In this document: in pieces, positions 9,497-18,834 of the stretch
How the letters are laid out: the number at the start of each line of letters is the position of its first letter
Numbering within the stretch: the stretch's first letter is position 1
Assembly (NCBI GenBank): GCA_914767715.1
Contig: OU612066.1
Span: forward strand, 32,276,283-32,340,282
Reading direction: 5' to 3'
Origin: Membranipora membranacea
Taxonomy: Eukaryota > Bryozoa > Gymnolaemata > Cheilostomatida > Membraniporidae
Length of the DNA: 64,000 nucleotides
Position numbers and translations under genes: made by a program
Notes under the pieces: generated by a model
The model's database searches: none
What the model saw: the letters and a program-made list of their open reading frames with translations, nothing else
What the model was told of the DNA's origin: nothing

Positions 9497-11527
9497 CTAT
9501 CTTGCCAATGCATCAACAAATGGAACGCAGTCACAATTGTTATAATAGATTAATAAATCTTTTAGCGTGGTCATTTTCCTATCATTCCAAACTCTCTTTA
9601 CATAATTGTATTCTTCCAGGGTGATGTTTGATTTTTTCAATGAGCTATAGAATTCCCAATGTTGTGGAAAGTCGGTTCTTTGAAGAACATCTAATGATGT
9701 AAACTGTTCGTGTATCCAAAAGAATTTGGTTTCTTTTACCTCAAAGGCTTTGAGGTATTCAGAATATGAAAATCCTGGTGCTATGAAGTTGGATATGTCT
9801 AAGAACTTCAACTTGCCTAGTGATAGTGTTTGATAACTACTGCCTTTTTTTACTACATAACCGCACTGGTTTTGGTCAGAAATATGGTTCCCTATCAAAA
9901 GAGATGCGATGAGAGGGAGATCATACCTTGAGCTATTGAATCCAAATACCAACAACTCTGAAATGTAGTTGTCTAACTCTTGGAGTAGCCTGTCATACTT
10001 TTGATTCACAAACTTGAGACATTGCACCAAATTCATACCTTCATTAGCTTTCAGCTCTGATTTGAGTGCCTGACATTTTTTGTCTTCAAGAGCTCTAAAG
10101 ACCTTATGGTACCTTTCATGTCTTAGTTTTTCATAGCAGTGTTCTGCCATAGAATTCAAGTACTTTAACATCTCATGTACTATATCACTATCACTGGCGC
10201 TATCCTCCCTCACAAAACATAGAGGTTGGTCGTATCCAATCACATTACTCGCAACGCTTATAGAGGCTAAGTTGTGTTTTGCTTCCCAGGATATGGTGTT
10301 TGTATTAGTCGGAAGGTCGGATTGACCATCAGTAAAAAACACTTCACAATCAAATACAGCGTAAAAGGGATAATACCTCAAGTGTTCTGATACAGTTATG
10401 CCTTCTTTTTCTAGTTTTTGAAAGATGGTTTTAGGTGGCGAATATTCCCCATGAGGAAAATAATGTTTGGTCATTTCAGAACTACATCTTGTTGAGTGCA
10501 CTCTCAGAGAAGACGCGTTTTTCATCATAACATCACAGTGATTGCACTTGTACGATTTGGTATACAGCTTGATGTTTTTTATGACACAAAAATGTTTTTT
10601 CTCTAAATGAAGGTTAACCTTATCTGGATATGTAGTCAGAGACCTAGATAGTAAAATACCAACGTACCCTCTTTCAGTTGAAGGTTCTAAAGTGTATACA
10701 GATATTGAGGTTTTGAGTAACGCCTCTATGTAGGGTAAGTCATTGAGAGGAACACCTTTGAACTCGCAGGCGGGGATACCTTTTGCTGTCAAATATTTGT
10801 CTAGGTAACTTTTGGTTGATGCCTCTAGAGTTTTGTGATTTCCTCTAGAATACGCTATTGCACGGAACAAACATAGATTATCCGTGTAACAAATACCATT
10901 ACTGTTTTTCTCTAATGAAATGATAGCTTTGTTACTTATCAGGTGGCTAGGTAGTTGACCACAACAACCTATTGGATGATTGAATATAGGGTAAACAAAA
11001 AAGTTTATGTTGGTGATCAAGTGGAGTGCCCAAGATGTATCAGGTCTAGTCCGTGTAGAGTACTCTACTAGATCTTCAGCTAACAACCTATCAATGAACC
11101 TCTCGAAATCCTCTTTGTTTGTGATCAAAATAGGTTTCTCAAAAAGCCTATCTTTTCCAGCACTAGGGTGAAAATACCTCATTGTTTCATCCTCATTATT
11201 TATCAGTATAGACCCTACAGATACATTTATCTTAAATTTATGAGCTTGGTCATTGAGAACCCTTTTCATATCGAAATCTTTGAGAGATGACACTATGTTG
11301 TTATCTCTTATTGTTACATTATATAGACTGGTGAATTTACGTTGTCTACGATATGTCCGTATGGCTGACCAGTTCCTTTTAATTAGATCTCTAGTCTTAC
11401 TGTCATATATTCCGTCATAATGAAGCTCCTTTTCTCCCGCTAAAGCATAGAAATCCTCCTGTTGTAAAAATAGATCAGCTGCTAACCTATCTTCCAATGT
11501 GTTAGCTGTATTCTCAGAGATTGTTTC
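9497..11527 (-). pseudogene. DNA polymerase B, N-terminal and exonuclease part, ending at a TAG
   Basis: This exon runs from an acceptor (TTTTTTTTTAG at 11528 and above) to a TAG at 9497-9499. In residues counted from the first NTG (TTG at 11497), an OTU-like segment lies at about 200-305, with Asp206, Cys209 (DNLCLFRAIAY) and His302. A C2HC zinc finger follows at 318-338, then the 3'-5' exonuclease motifs: Exo I FDCEVF (383-385), Exo II near GFNSSRYDLP, Exo III near YNNCDCVPF. The next 16 codons after the TAG stay open in the same frame and lead into the polymerase half, so the gene is split by a single nonsense codon. No ATG near 11497 fits a start, which supports the upstream exon. Confidence 0.85.
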
Positions 11528-11741
11528 CTAAAAAAAAAATATAAAATAGTTATCGGAGTCGTCCCATTATTTTACAAGAGAGGGCGAATCACACGTATTT
11601 TATTCATGTTACATACTATTAAAACAAAACAGAAATAAAAAAGTCATCCAATCAAATAACACTATATATCGTGGTGCCTGATTCAATTCGCGATATACCC
11701 AGATCCATCTAAATTAGCGAGGCAACTAAAACATTACTCAC
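11528..11741 (-). other. Predicted intron in the Polinton polymerase gene
   Basis: A 214-bp stretch between a GTGAGT donor (11736-11741) and an acceptor preceded by nine T's. Removing it keeps codon phase 0 between the two coding exons. The upstream exon codes for zinc-binding residues and the downstream exon has no ATG, which supports splicing. RNA evidence is needed. Confidence 0.65.
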
Positions 11742-11902
11742 CTGATGGTTACCATTTGGACATATATGGGAGCTGACCTCACTCTTTTTTAACAACACAC
11801 CGCATGATACACATCGGATCTTGTGTAGATTGCTGTGACGACTCAAAGAAGATTTGTGTTTGTAGCTCTTATCACATTGCTGAAAGAAATATAGACCACT
11901 AC
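11742..11902 (-). CDS. Upstream zinc-finger exon of the Polinton DNA polymerase
   Basis: The 161-bp exon lies between a pyrimidine-rich acceptor (TTATTTTAG at 11903 and above) and a GTGAGT donor. It encodes a C2H2-type finger (QCDKSYKHKSS then HSNLH) and a second C2HC finger (CVSC then HIC). The first finger's usual first cysteine is Phe, seen as YFF where YxC is expected, so it may be impaired. A second possible acceptor at 11880-11881 would remove that part. It joins the polymerase frame at 11527 in phase 0. The exon begins with two bases of a split codon, so another exon lies further up; I could not locate it. Tandem fingers before Polinton polymerases fit a DNA-binding or priming role. 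Confidence 0.65.
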
Positions 11903-12239
11903 CTAAAATAACAAGAAGAATTTGTTATTTATTCACTATTTTGTAACATGTGTATTTTTATGCACAATTAGCATTTAGACTAAAAAGATTTGACCATAAA
12001 TGTTATTCTTTGTAATTTTTTTGTTAATCAATCGTAAATTCATATTTCATTTTTGTTAAATTATCCCACAGCTGGTAATAGCAGTACATCACATCTTCTT
12101 CATTCATTTCTACACTATAATGTTTATACATTTATTGCAAAATAGTTCATTGTAAAATAGTGATCTTTATTGGGATTATACAGTCTATATATACTTCATC
12201 AATCTTATAACTGCATAGTGTCAAACCACATCGATAAAA
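11903..12239. other. Non-coding interval upstream of the polymerase exons
   Basis: AT-rich DNA that may contain the missing first polymerase exon or promoter. I see no convincing frame. Confidence 0.4.
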
Positions 12240-12719
12240 TTCATTCAATTCATAATATTTTACAGTAGAAGATAGGTGAACTGCTCGAAACCTTCAGCCA
12301 ACAGAACATCTTAATTGTACTTGATCATTCAAAATTCTTCAAAAATGAGATACCTCCATCATACAATAGGCAACAAAAAGTAAGATATTACATCTATAAC
12401 TATTTTCCATTAGGCCTAAAGCCTGAACAATTTTATGAAGTACTATTATGCCAATTATGCCAGTTGGAATTATAACTTTATGTTTCATGGTCAAACCAGA
12501 CCTTGTTGTTATATGTCCGTATGTTCCATTTGGTGGTTTTATAATCAGATCTGTGCTTATTACTTCCAGTTGCATAGGATTAATAAAGACTGTTTCGGCA
12601 CTATGAAGATCGAGTCCAACAGAATTTACACAACCACAGCTAGGGAGTCTTGCATTAGCTGATACTAGCTCACATTGGAGCATGTCACCTTCAAACCGAA
12701 TAGATAAATGTAAGTTCAT
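12240..12719 (-). pseudogene. Decayed dUTPase
   Basis: From an ATG at 12717-12719 the frame encodes the first half of a trimeric dUTPase. Motif 1 is LDLHSAE, and motif 2 is TRSGL in PNGTYGHITTRSGLTMKH, followed by KVIIPTGIIG. After this the expected motif 3 (a YRG-containing loop) is garbled, and traces of later motifs appear in other frames down to about 12240 with stops between. The enzyme hydrolyses dUTP to dUMP and keeps uracil out of replicating viral DNA. Its presence beside a DNA polymerase fits, but as sequenced it is broken by several lesions. An unrecognised intron is an alternative explanation. Confidence 0.6.
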
Positions 12720-12927
12720 GGAATATAGAAATATATTGACTTATAACGTGTTCATAACACAAAATGGGTTTTGACTTTTTGATTTTCTTTGTATTGTTAT
12801 ATGACATAGTTGTATTTATAAATATATATAAATCACATAATAGGAATAACATTTATAAAATTATGGTCAAATCTTAACAAATAATAAAAGACTGTAAAAT
12901 CATGATAAAAAAGAACTAATAGTATCA

Positions 12928-14632
12928 TCAAAATTTAATAAAATGAGCAAATCTCAGCTCAGGCTTCTGCACAGATTGCTTTGTTAGCCTAGAGCTGAGT
13001 TTCAATTCTTCCACGGTTAACGAAACAACATGTTGCTTCTGTTTCAAGTCGGGTTTAATAGCACCCACTTTAATAATTGCCGATATTTTGAATTTTTTAT
13101 TAATGATGTCTGTTAGAGGAAACAGTTTTTCCTCTCCATCAAGCTCCACCAACACACACTTTTCACCAGTGTCGTTGGTGGATACCTTAAGGAAAGGAAT
13201 AAAGTTTCCCCATTTGTTAATGCCTTCCCTGTCACCATATATCGCAACCTTCACCGGCACTTCGCTGCACACATTCACAGCTTTCGTCAACTCTCCACAG
13301 AGAGTATCTAAAAACTGCCAATGCTTGCATTGGAGTTTGGTGAACTTTCCGTGATCCGATGATGTGGGTTTCAGCGGATTGGGGTAGATTTTGATTTCCC
13401 CCTCCCACACATCGGAATTAATATAAACTCTAGCATCTTTGTCATAGAAAATGTGAAAAGCCCCATCCTTGGGCATAATGAAAAACTTGTCGGGATTGAG
13501 GTCATCCCCCAGCAGCTTACCCCTGCTTATTTCTTTATCAACGCTCTGTATCTCTATCTCTTCTACATCATCTACATCCTCTTCATACTCACTGCTAAAA
13601 AAATAAAATGAAAATATATTAATAACCTTATAACTAAAATTTTCTATTTCATGTTTTAATTTGTTTTTTTTTTCAAAATATGTAATTATAATCATACAAA
13701 AATTATAAAGTCATCACAAGTAAACAATACAGGGATTTGTGGTTCTAAATATCATTCATTTAAAATAGAGTTAGTTGCTAAATCATATATCCTTTCAAAA
13801 AAAAAATTAAAAAAATTTAACACCAACAATTTCAATAATCAATATTTTTAAAAATAAAACAAAACATTTACCTGGAAGAAGCAATGGTACCAACTGGTAC
13901 ATCCCCTTCAGGGGGAGTAGTATCCACTACCACAGCTGGTGGGGGTGGCATCAGCTGAGCATCCGCAGACTCTTGCCGGATAGCCGCCTCTATACGCCTC
14001 TTCTGCTCAGCACTAAAGCTAACAACATAAAAAAATTCAACGTTTTAAAATCAATAATAACATAACTATTAAACTTCATTTATAAAAGTTGAATATATAG
14101 TAACTACAAACCTATAACAGTGTATAATGCTTCACAAGTCTCAAAACTCCAAGGGTGACCAAGGTTTGACTGAGCTCAAAAATTTACACATGATGTTACA
14201 TTGCAAATATGTAAACAAGCGTTTTAAAACTCAAAATTATCTAAAATGATAGTACCAACCATCAATAAAATATAAATGAGATGACAAGTAGTTGTTACCA
14301 CAGCATTAATTTTATTTACCTCGAGGGTATCTCCACAGTTTTGGGCTTTGGCTTCCTCTTTTTGGTTGGAGGCTCTCTTTTCTTTGGTTCCTTTTCTGCC
14401 TTTCGCTTACTCGCCTGGCTCTCTATGCTAAGTCTAAAATAAAATTGTCAAAATTAATCAATAATTCAAAGTTAACAACTAAGAGGTATAAATACAGTAC
14501 AAAAAAAAAGAAATTTTATTTTCCCTTCACAGTAACCAAAATTGTCAATATCCATAAAAACTGATAGGTCATTCAAGATAATATTGTAATTTGTATAATT
14601 AAATATAAAAATACTTACTCTCTAGCTGACAT
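12928..14632 (-). CDS. Four-exon Polinton gene, nuclear-type 311-residue protein
   Basis: The exons are 14619-14632 (ATG plus 14 coding bases), 14320-14433, 13872-14012 and 12928-13594. All introns (185, 307 and 277 bp) have GT and AG ends, and every junction keeps codon phase, giving 311 residues. The N-terminus carries a basic nuclear-signal-like stretch (PTKKRKPKPK), a proline-rich linker (PPPPAVVV) and an acidic patch (EYEEDVDDVEE). The remaining 210 residues form a compact beta-rich domain, with IKIYPNPLKP, VKVAIYGD and ISAIIKVGAIKPD. I do not recognise the family. The beta pattern and location next to replication genes suggest a single-stranded-DNA-binding or replication accessory protein, but that is inference. 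Confidence 0.7.
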
Positions 14633-15684
14633 ACTTCTTTCTGTTACAATTTATTTCTCTCGATTTATTACTGGTTGCTGTTAGAGAATTTTCAAGATTT
14701 ATTTGCAATCTTTTCTCGACTACTCAGCAAGTAATGATCATATTTACCAAAACCACAGTATTTATACATGAAAAGCTTAGCCTCTTTACATCTTTCCGTA
14801 AACCAAATTCATACTATCATCGAAAAAAAATGATGAATCTGTCATACAATCACCCCTTGTTTCCATAAAATATTTAGAAATTTAGGGTAATTTATATAGT
14901 TATATAGAACACATAACACAGTTTCTCAACAAAAAATAATGAGGGTGTAAACAAAAAATTCACCTCCCCCCCCTCAATAGTGTTAAATTTAAACAATGCT
15001 CAAGCTATCACTAACCACACCTCTACCATCTTAACATAACCAGTCTATTTTTTTTTGTCTTAATAAATTGTAACCTGGTAGGGTGTCAATCACCCCCACC
15101 CCAACTTATCTGTTCCAAAGATAAATTAAGATAGGTTTTGCTAACCACGCCCTATCAATGAGAAAGCATTATCTCTATAGATACTAAATATTATTGTTAC
15201 CACCCACCCACCCTTATTTACCATACCCGACCCGTAAATCTCATAATTTGGGTGACAACTGAGGTTTTAACCTGTGTTCAGGTAAAATTTCAGGGTGGGG
15301 GAGTTCACCGCCCCGTATGAGATAGCAAGTCAAAGGATCTAACGATGAGTCAGGTTTTCTATTACTATGTTGTTTTCAATATATGACATAATACGTTATA
15401 AAGGCTGACATAAATCATTTGTAGTCACTCCATCATAATATACCAGCATAATTGGATGCTTGAGATAACACTTCTATAGCATCTACTTTATTAAACATTT
15501 AAGTACGTACATGCTTTCTCATGAATTCTTACATAACAAACCCAAAACTTGGTCAGTAATTGTATACCTTGTATTATGTTATGTCGAGGTTAAGGTTAAA
15601 ATATGAAACTAAGCTTGATGACTTCACGTTGAGAAAAACGTGCTGAGCCATCACCTTCTGGATATTCACTAGTATCAGGATGGC
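14633..15684. other. Long gene-free interval in the Polinton
   Basis: About 1 kb of AT-rich DNA with short C-runs (for example near 14965 and 15090) and no frame I can support. It separates the spliced gene from the right-end gene cluster. Confidence 0.5.
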
Positions 15685-16017
15685 CTAAGGTTCATTTCCA
15701 AAAATGCTTATAAAACCCTTAGCCATCCTTGATTCTATATTCTCATTATATGTAATATACAAAACAATATCAATCACAAATAAGATGCTTACTATGAGTA
15801 GGTATATTAAAAAATGGTTTTCTTTAAATTTAGCCATAATAGAAGTTGGGTTTTGGGTGTTTATTATTACTGACTCTGCTAATCCAAAATCATTTTCATC
15901 TATGTTTTCTTCTGTTGTAGGAGATAACTGTTGAGGTCTGGCTGCATCAGGTTGCTGCTTATCATCCATCTGTACCGCTATCAATCTACAAAAATTTAAA
16001 AAGTAATTATCACTCAT
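15685..16017 (-). CDS. Small single-pass membrane protein, unknown
   Basis: The frame encodes 110 residues from an ATG at 16015-16017. Residues about 69-91 (FLIYLLIVSILFVIDIVLYIT) form one clear membrane segment. The N-terminal half is polar and acidic, and the tail is short. A sequence like a 3' splice site (TTTTTGTAG near 15986) lies inside the first codons, so translation could instead begin at the second Met (MDDKQQ) after splicing. It is divergent from the next gene, with 47 bp between the two ATGs. I recognise no family. The hydrophobic segment and right-end position suggest an accessory or host-interaction protein, which is inference. Confidence 0.5.
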   Translation of the reverse strand: MSDNYFLNFCRLIAVQMDDKQQPDAARPQQLSPTTEENIDENDFGLAESVIINTQNPTSIMAKFKENHFLIYLLIVSILFVIDIVLYITYNENIESRMAKGFISIFGNEP

Positions 16018-16064
16018 AACATTACTAGCTATACGCTATAAGGCTAGCATATAACCTCTCAACA
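16018..16064. promoter_or_regulatory. Putative divergent promoter
   Basis: Only 47 bp separate the ATG of the minus-strand membrane-protein gene from the ATG of the plus-strand 105-residue gene. The interval holds GCTATACGCTATAAGGCTAG, with TATA-like words on both strands. This is a shared promoter or overlapping 5' leaders by inference from position. Confidence 0.35.
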
Positions 16065-16382
16065 ATGGATTCCACAAAAATCTTTCAAGATGCTGCCGCT
16101 ATTATTGATCCCAACCAACCAAACTGGTTTGATAAGGCTGAAATAATAATAACTCAGCTTTTTGATGGTGAGATATCCGCTGGACGCCTTCGTGTTCTCC
16201 ACCTACTATTAATATCACTCAAAGAAAAACATGGCGACATCTATAAGACTCAAAATATGGAGGAAAAACTCTTCGGCATACTTCAGAAAATAATTAAATC
16301 AGAGTTCAAAAAATCATTTCAAACAAGGGCTAGAGAAGTCATCACCCAGATTCTTCAGTTGGCAGTAAACCAGCTTATTTAA
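16065..16382 (+). CDS. Small all-helical protein, unknown
   Basis: The 105-residue plus-strand frame starts at MDSTKIFQDAAAII. It appears all-helical, with NWFDKAEIIITQLFDGEI, a leucine-rich second helix (LRVLHLLLISLKEK) and a helical C-terminus ending QILQLAVNQLI. It has no signal peptide or clear membrane span. The helix pattern could suit an adaptor or apoptosis-type fold, but no diagnostic motif is visible. It is 45 bp before the next plus-strand gene. Coding is supported by the amino-acid composition and compact spacing. Confidence 0.5.
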   Translation: MDSTKIFQDAAAIIDPNQPNWFDKAEIIITQLFDGEISAGRLRVLHLLLISLKEKHGDIYKTQNMEEKLFGILQKIIKSEFKKSFQTRAREVITQILQLAVNQLI

Positions 16383-16427
16383 CTTATCTTTGTATGATTT
16401 TAGTTTTAAAAAGCTTGTGGATTAGCT

Positions 16428-16997
16428 ATGACTGAACAATCAGACACGACGAGTACAGAACACCATTATATTGAGCCCATGCCTCAATTATTAACAAACC
16501 GTACACGAGCAAGGACATACACAGTTAACCCCATCGATAGAAAAAGCACTCGGACTCACTCAATATTCATTATTATTTGTATTGCAGTAAGTTTTTCATT
16601 TGCATGCATGATATTTTTGATTCATAATGGTGTTGTCATCAATGGAATGCTTCATGAAATTGATTTAACCAACAAATCTGATGCTAACTATCTCCCCAAT
16701 AAATCCAACATTTGTTTGTCCTCATTTCGTAGACAAATGTTTTTGGTTGAAAGCTGGCAACAAAACGGGACAAGAGAATTTTTTCATCAATGTAGGTATC
16801 AATTCCCAATCGGTAATTCAGAGTTTTTATCCGTGTGCAACACTACTGCACCCTCAAGACCTATTTATGATTTAAGATTTTTTGTGGCTGATACCAAGTC
16901 TTTCTATCCTACAGTAAGGGGTTTTTCTTTCAATGAGCGACAGGCTCGATCCATACAGAAATTACTCAACAATTTGTTATCCGACCTTGAAAACTAG
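16428..16997 (+). CDS. Type II membrane glycoprotein candidate
   Basis: The 189-residue protein starts MTEQSDTTSTEHH. Residues 1-44 are polar, about 45-66 form one membrane segment (IFIIICIAVSFSFACMIFLI), and the rest would be outside the cell or in the lumen. This part has potential N-glycosylation sites at N82, N91, N113 and N138 and cysteines at 96, 122 and 137. The last 60 residues are well ordered in look (RPIYDLRFFVADTKSFYP). I recognise no family. A glycosylated type II surface protein at the end of a virus-like element could act at the cell or virion surface, but this is inference. It could also be captured host sequence. Confidence 0.5.
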   Translation: MTEQSDTTSTEHHYIEPMPQLLTNRTRARTYTVNPIDRKSTRTHSIFIIICIAVSFSFACMIFLIHNGVVINGMLHEIDLTNKSDANYLPNKSNICLSSFRRQMFLVESWQQNGTREFFHQCRYQFPIGNSEFLSVCNTTAPSRPIYDLRFFVADTKSFYPTVRGFSFNERQARSIQKLLNNLLSDLEN

Positions 16998-17351
16998 GTT
17001 TTCTCAATGTTAAAGTGCCACTGAGCTAGTACCTATACAATATTCATATGATTATACAACCTCATAGCATCACACTTATTAAATAATAAACAGCTGTCAT
17101 AACGTTATCTTTAGAATTATGTACTCAAGATCTTACTTATAGCCTCTAGCCAAAGTCCAATGATTAAATGATGGTAACCTTGTATTGTTATCGCTTATAA
17201 TAGGTTAGCCTGTATGATAATAAAAATACACACGAGTATCGAGTACCGTATAATTTAAAATATAAACAGAGAGCATAATAGCCATACAATCAATTTTACA
17301 ATTCATCGAAGGTAATTCTAGTGCCTTACGCTAACCGCAACATTTTCATCC
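16998..17351. other. Polinton right-end non-coding stretch
   Basis: AT-rich DNA between the last gene and the right TIR; I see nothing coding. AATAAA-like words near 17080 may serve as a polyadenylation signal for the plus-strand genes. Confidence 0.4.
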
Positions 17352-17447
17352 AGCTAATGCTAACGGGTGTGCGCTGGCTAAATGCTAACAAGGAAAGACA
17401 ACTGAAATCCTAATGCTAATATTTGAAAACAGGCTCACTATACTACT
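17352..17447 (-). repeat. Polinton right terminal inverted repeat
   Basis: This is the reverse complement of 872-967 with one mismatch. The outer end reads AGTAGTATAGTG on the minus strand, fitting the AGT terminus usual for Polintons. Confidence 0.95.
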
Positions 17448-17453
17448 GACAGG
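17448..17453. repeat. Polinton target-site duplication, right copy (GACAGG)
   Basis: GACAGG directly follows the right TIR, identical to 866-871. Confidence 0.95.
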
Positions 17454-17775
17454 CTCAAATATGTTTGCCTGGAAGAAGATCAGTATTACATCACTCCCTC
17501 ATAGAGAAAAAAACAATACAGTACAACCAACCCAAATGCTTTGTAGAAGTTGCATTGGGTTTGGCATAAGGCTAGACAATAATAAATTAAGTGACATCGA
17601 ATTTTGAGGTGAAAAAATGAGAGTAAATAAGTTCAGGCCATGAGGTTACTTGGGCTCTGCAGACTGCTTTTGGCCTTACTGTCCTTACTCAAGAGTTACA
17701 TCAACAACAGAAACTATATTTATCGACTTACAATACTAAATTTTGCAGTATTCTGCACCAAGCAAAGGTACTTAC

Positions 17776-17869
17776 CAGGCCAAGTGTACGTTTTTGTTAC
17801 CTCCGGCTTGATGCTGGCCACAAGCTCAGTCATGCCAAAATCGGCCAGCTTTCCTGTTTCCCCTTTGAT
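17776..17869 (-). CDS. Host protein kinase gene, DFG exon
   Basis: The 94-bp exon is bounded by an acceptor (CTCGTATAG above 17869) and a GTAAGT donor below 17776. It encodes IKGETGKLADFGMTELV, containing the DFG metal-binding motif, and ends with TYTWP plus one base of a glycine codon. That codon is completed by the first two bases of the 645-749 exon on the far side of the Polinton. The activation-loop sequence is therefore continuous after splicing. The preceding exon ends in phase 0, as needed. Confidence 0.85.
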
Positions 17870-18110
17870 CTATACGAGAAGAAAAAATAAGTACTGTCGA
17901 TTGTAATGTGGTTCATCAGGATGGTAGTGCGGTTCTGGCAGGCTGTTGGCTGGAAATTTTCTTGTATTGTGGGACAGGGCCTAGCCTTATCACCGTATCC
18001 CCCACTTTTGTGCTTTGGCCACTAAGAGTATCTGTTACATAACATCATTCGGACATTTAAATCCAAGCAATAACCAAGGCAATGCATTAAATATGACAGT
18101 GAACACTTAC

Positions 18111-18218
18111 CAAAATATTGGATGGTTTGACATCTAGATGGATGAGCCCCTGTTGGTGGACAAAACATAGTCCATTCAAGCCATCTCTGACATACCCCAG
18201 TATAGATCTCTGGGTTGG
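18111..18218 (-). CDS. Host protein kinase gene, catalytic-loop exon
   Basis: The 108-bp exon (36 codons, phase 0 at both ends) encodes the helix before the catalytic loop (SILGYVRDGLNGLCFVH) and the loop GLIHLDVKPSNIL. The invariant Asp, Lys and Asn are present, but the Arg of the usual HRD is Leu (HLD). Non-RD kinases are known and are often not controlled by activation-loop phosphorylation. The Lys two residues after the Asp is typical of Ser/Thr kinases. Confidence 0.85.
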
Positions 18219-18636
18219 CTACACAAAAAATAGACATAACAAACCAACGAATTATAATCGGATAACAGATAACTAATCAATAACCTGGTTTAAAAAAACC
18301 ATTGGCAGAAGCATATACTTGAGAGCTATAAGGATATTGTACCGGTGCCTTCGCCCTGATAACCACAGCCATGCTTTGATTATCCTTTCCCAGTCATAAA
18401 TGGGAACAATATGATTGCAATCATTATGAGCCATACTCATATCGCACAACTGTAGAAAAATTTTTGTAAAGAAGTGAACATATGGCAAAACAGCTGGGAA
18501 GGGAAAGTGACTGTGAAGCTATCGTAGTTGACATCGGAAGAGCTAATTTCCATGGAAGTGTAGCTGAGATTTCAGAAAATTTGTGGGATTTACATTTACT
18601 ATGGAATATATTTATTTTCAAAGTTTTATACTACAC

Positions 18637-18784
18637 CTGCATTGTCTTGTTGGACCTTGTCTCTCTGTTGTAACTGGCATACTTCTCCAGGTCCATATCA
18701 CACAGCTCTATTACCATACCAACCTTGTTCTCCCTGATGTTTGCCATGCCATAGAACTGCACAATATTTGGATGGGCCAGCTTC
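18637..18784 (-). CDS. Host protein kinase gene, hinge-region exon
   Basis: The 148-bp exon encodes KLAHPNIVQFYGM and then VGMVIELCDMDLEKYASY: the strand after helix C, the gatekeeper/hinge and helix D. It begins with the last base of a split Gln codon and ends in phase 0 before a GTGTAG donor, both agreeing with its neighbours. Confidence 0.8.
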
Positions 18785-18834
18785 CTACAATAGGATGTCA
18801 AATTTGATAAAGACAGTAAAATAAGAACGATAAG

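Larger units (their letters stand above)
872..17447 (-). mobile_element. Polinton/Maverick (adintovirus-like) element, full length
   Basis: The 16,576-bp element is bounded by 96-bp terminal inverted repeats starting with AGT and flanked by a perfect GACAGG duplication. It carries the hallmark set: retrovirus-type integrase with chromodomain, protein-primed DNA polymerase B, A32-like ATPase, adenain-like protease, and major and minor capsid proteins. Most genes are on the minus strand. It lies in an intron of a host kinase gene in the same orientation as that gene. Near-identical TIRs and a perfect duplication suggest recent insertion. A penton frameshift, a stop in the polymerase and a decayed dUTPase suggest this copy is not autonomous. 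Spliced genes at 11742-14632 are a notable part of its content. Confidence 0.95.

Noticed and set aside
17413-17607. Plus-strand frame crossing the right Polinton terminus
   Set aside because: It spans the insertion boundary and has no features.
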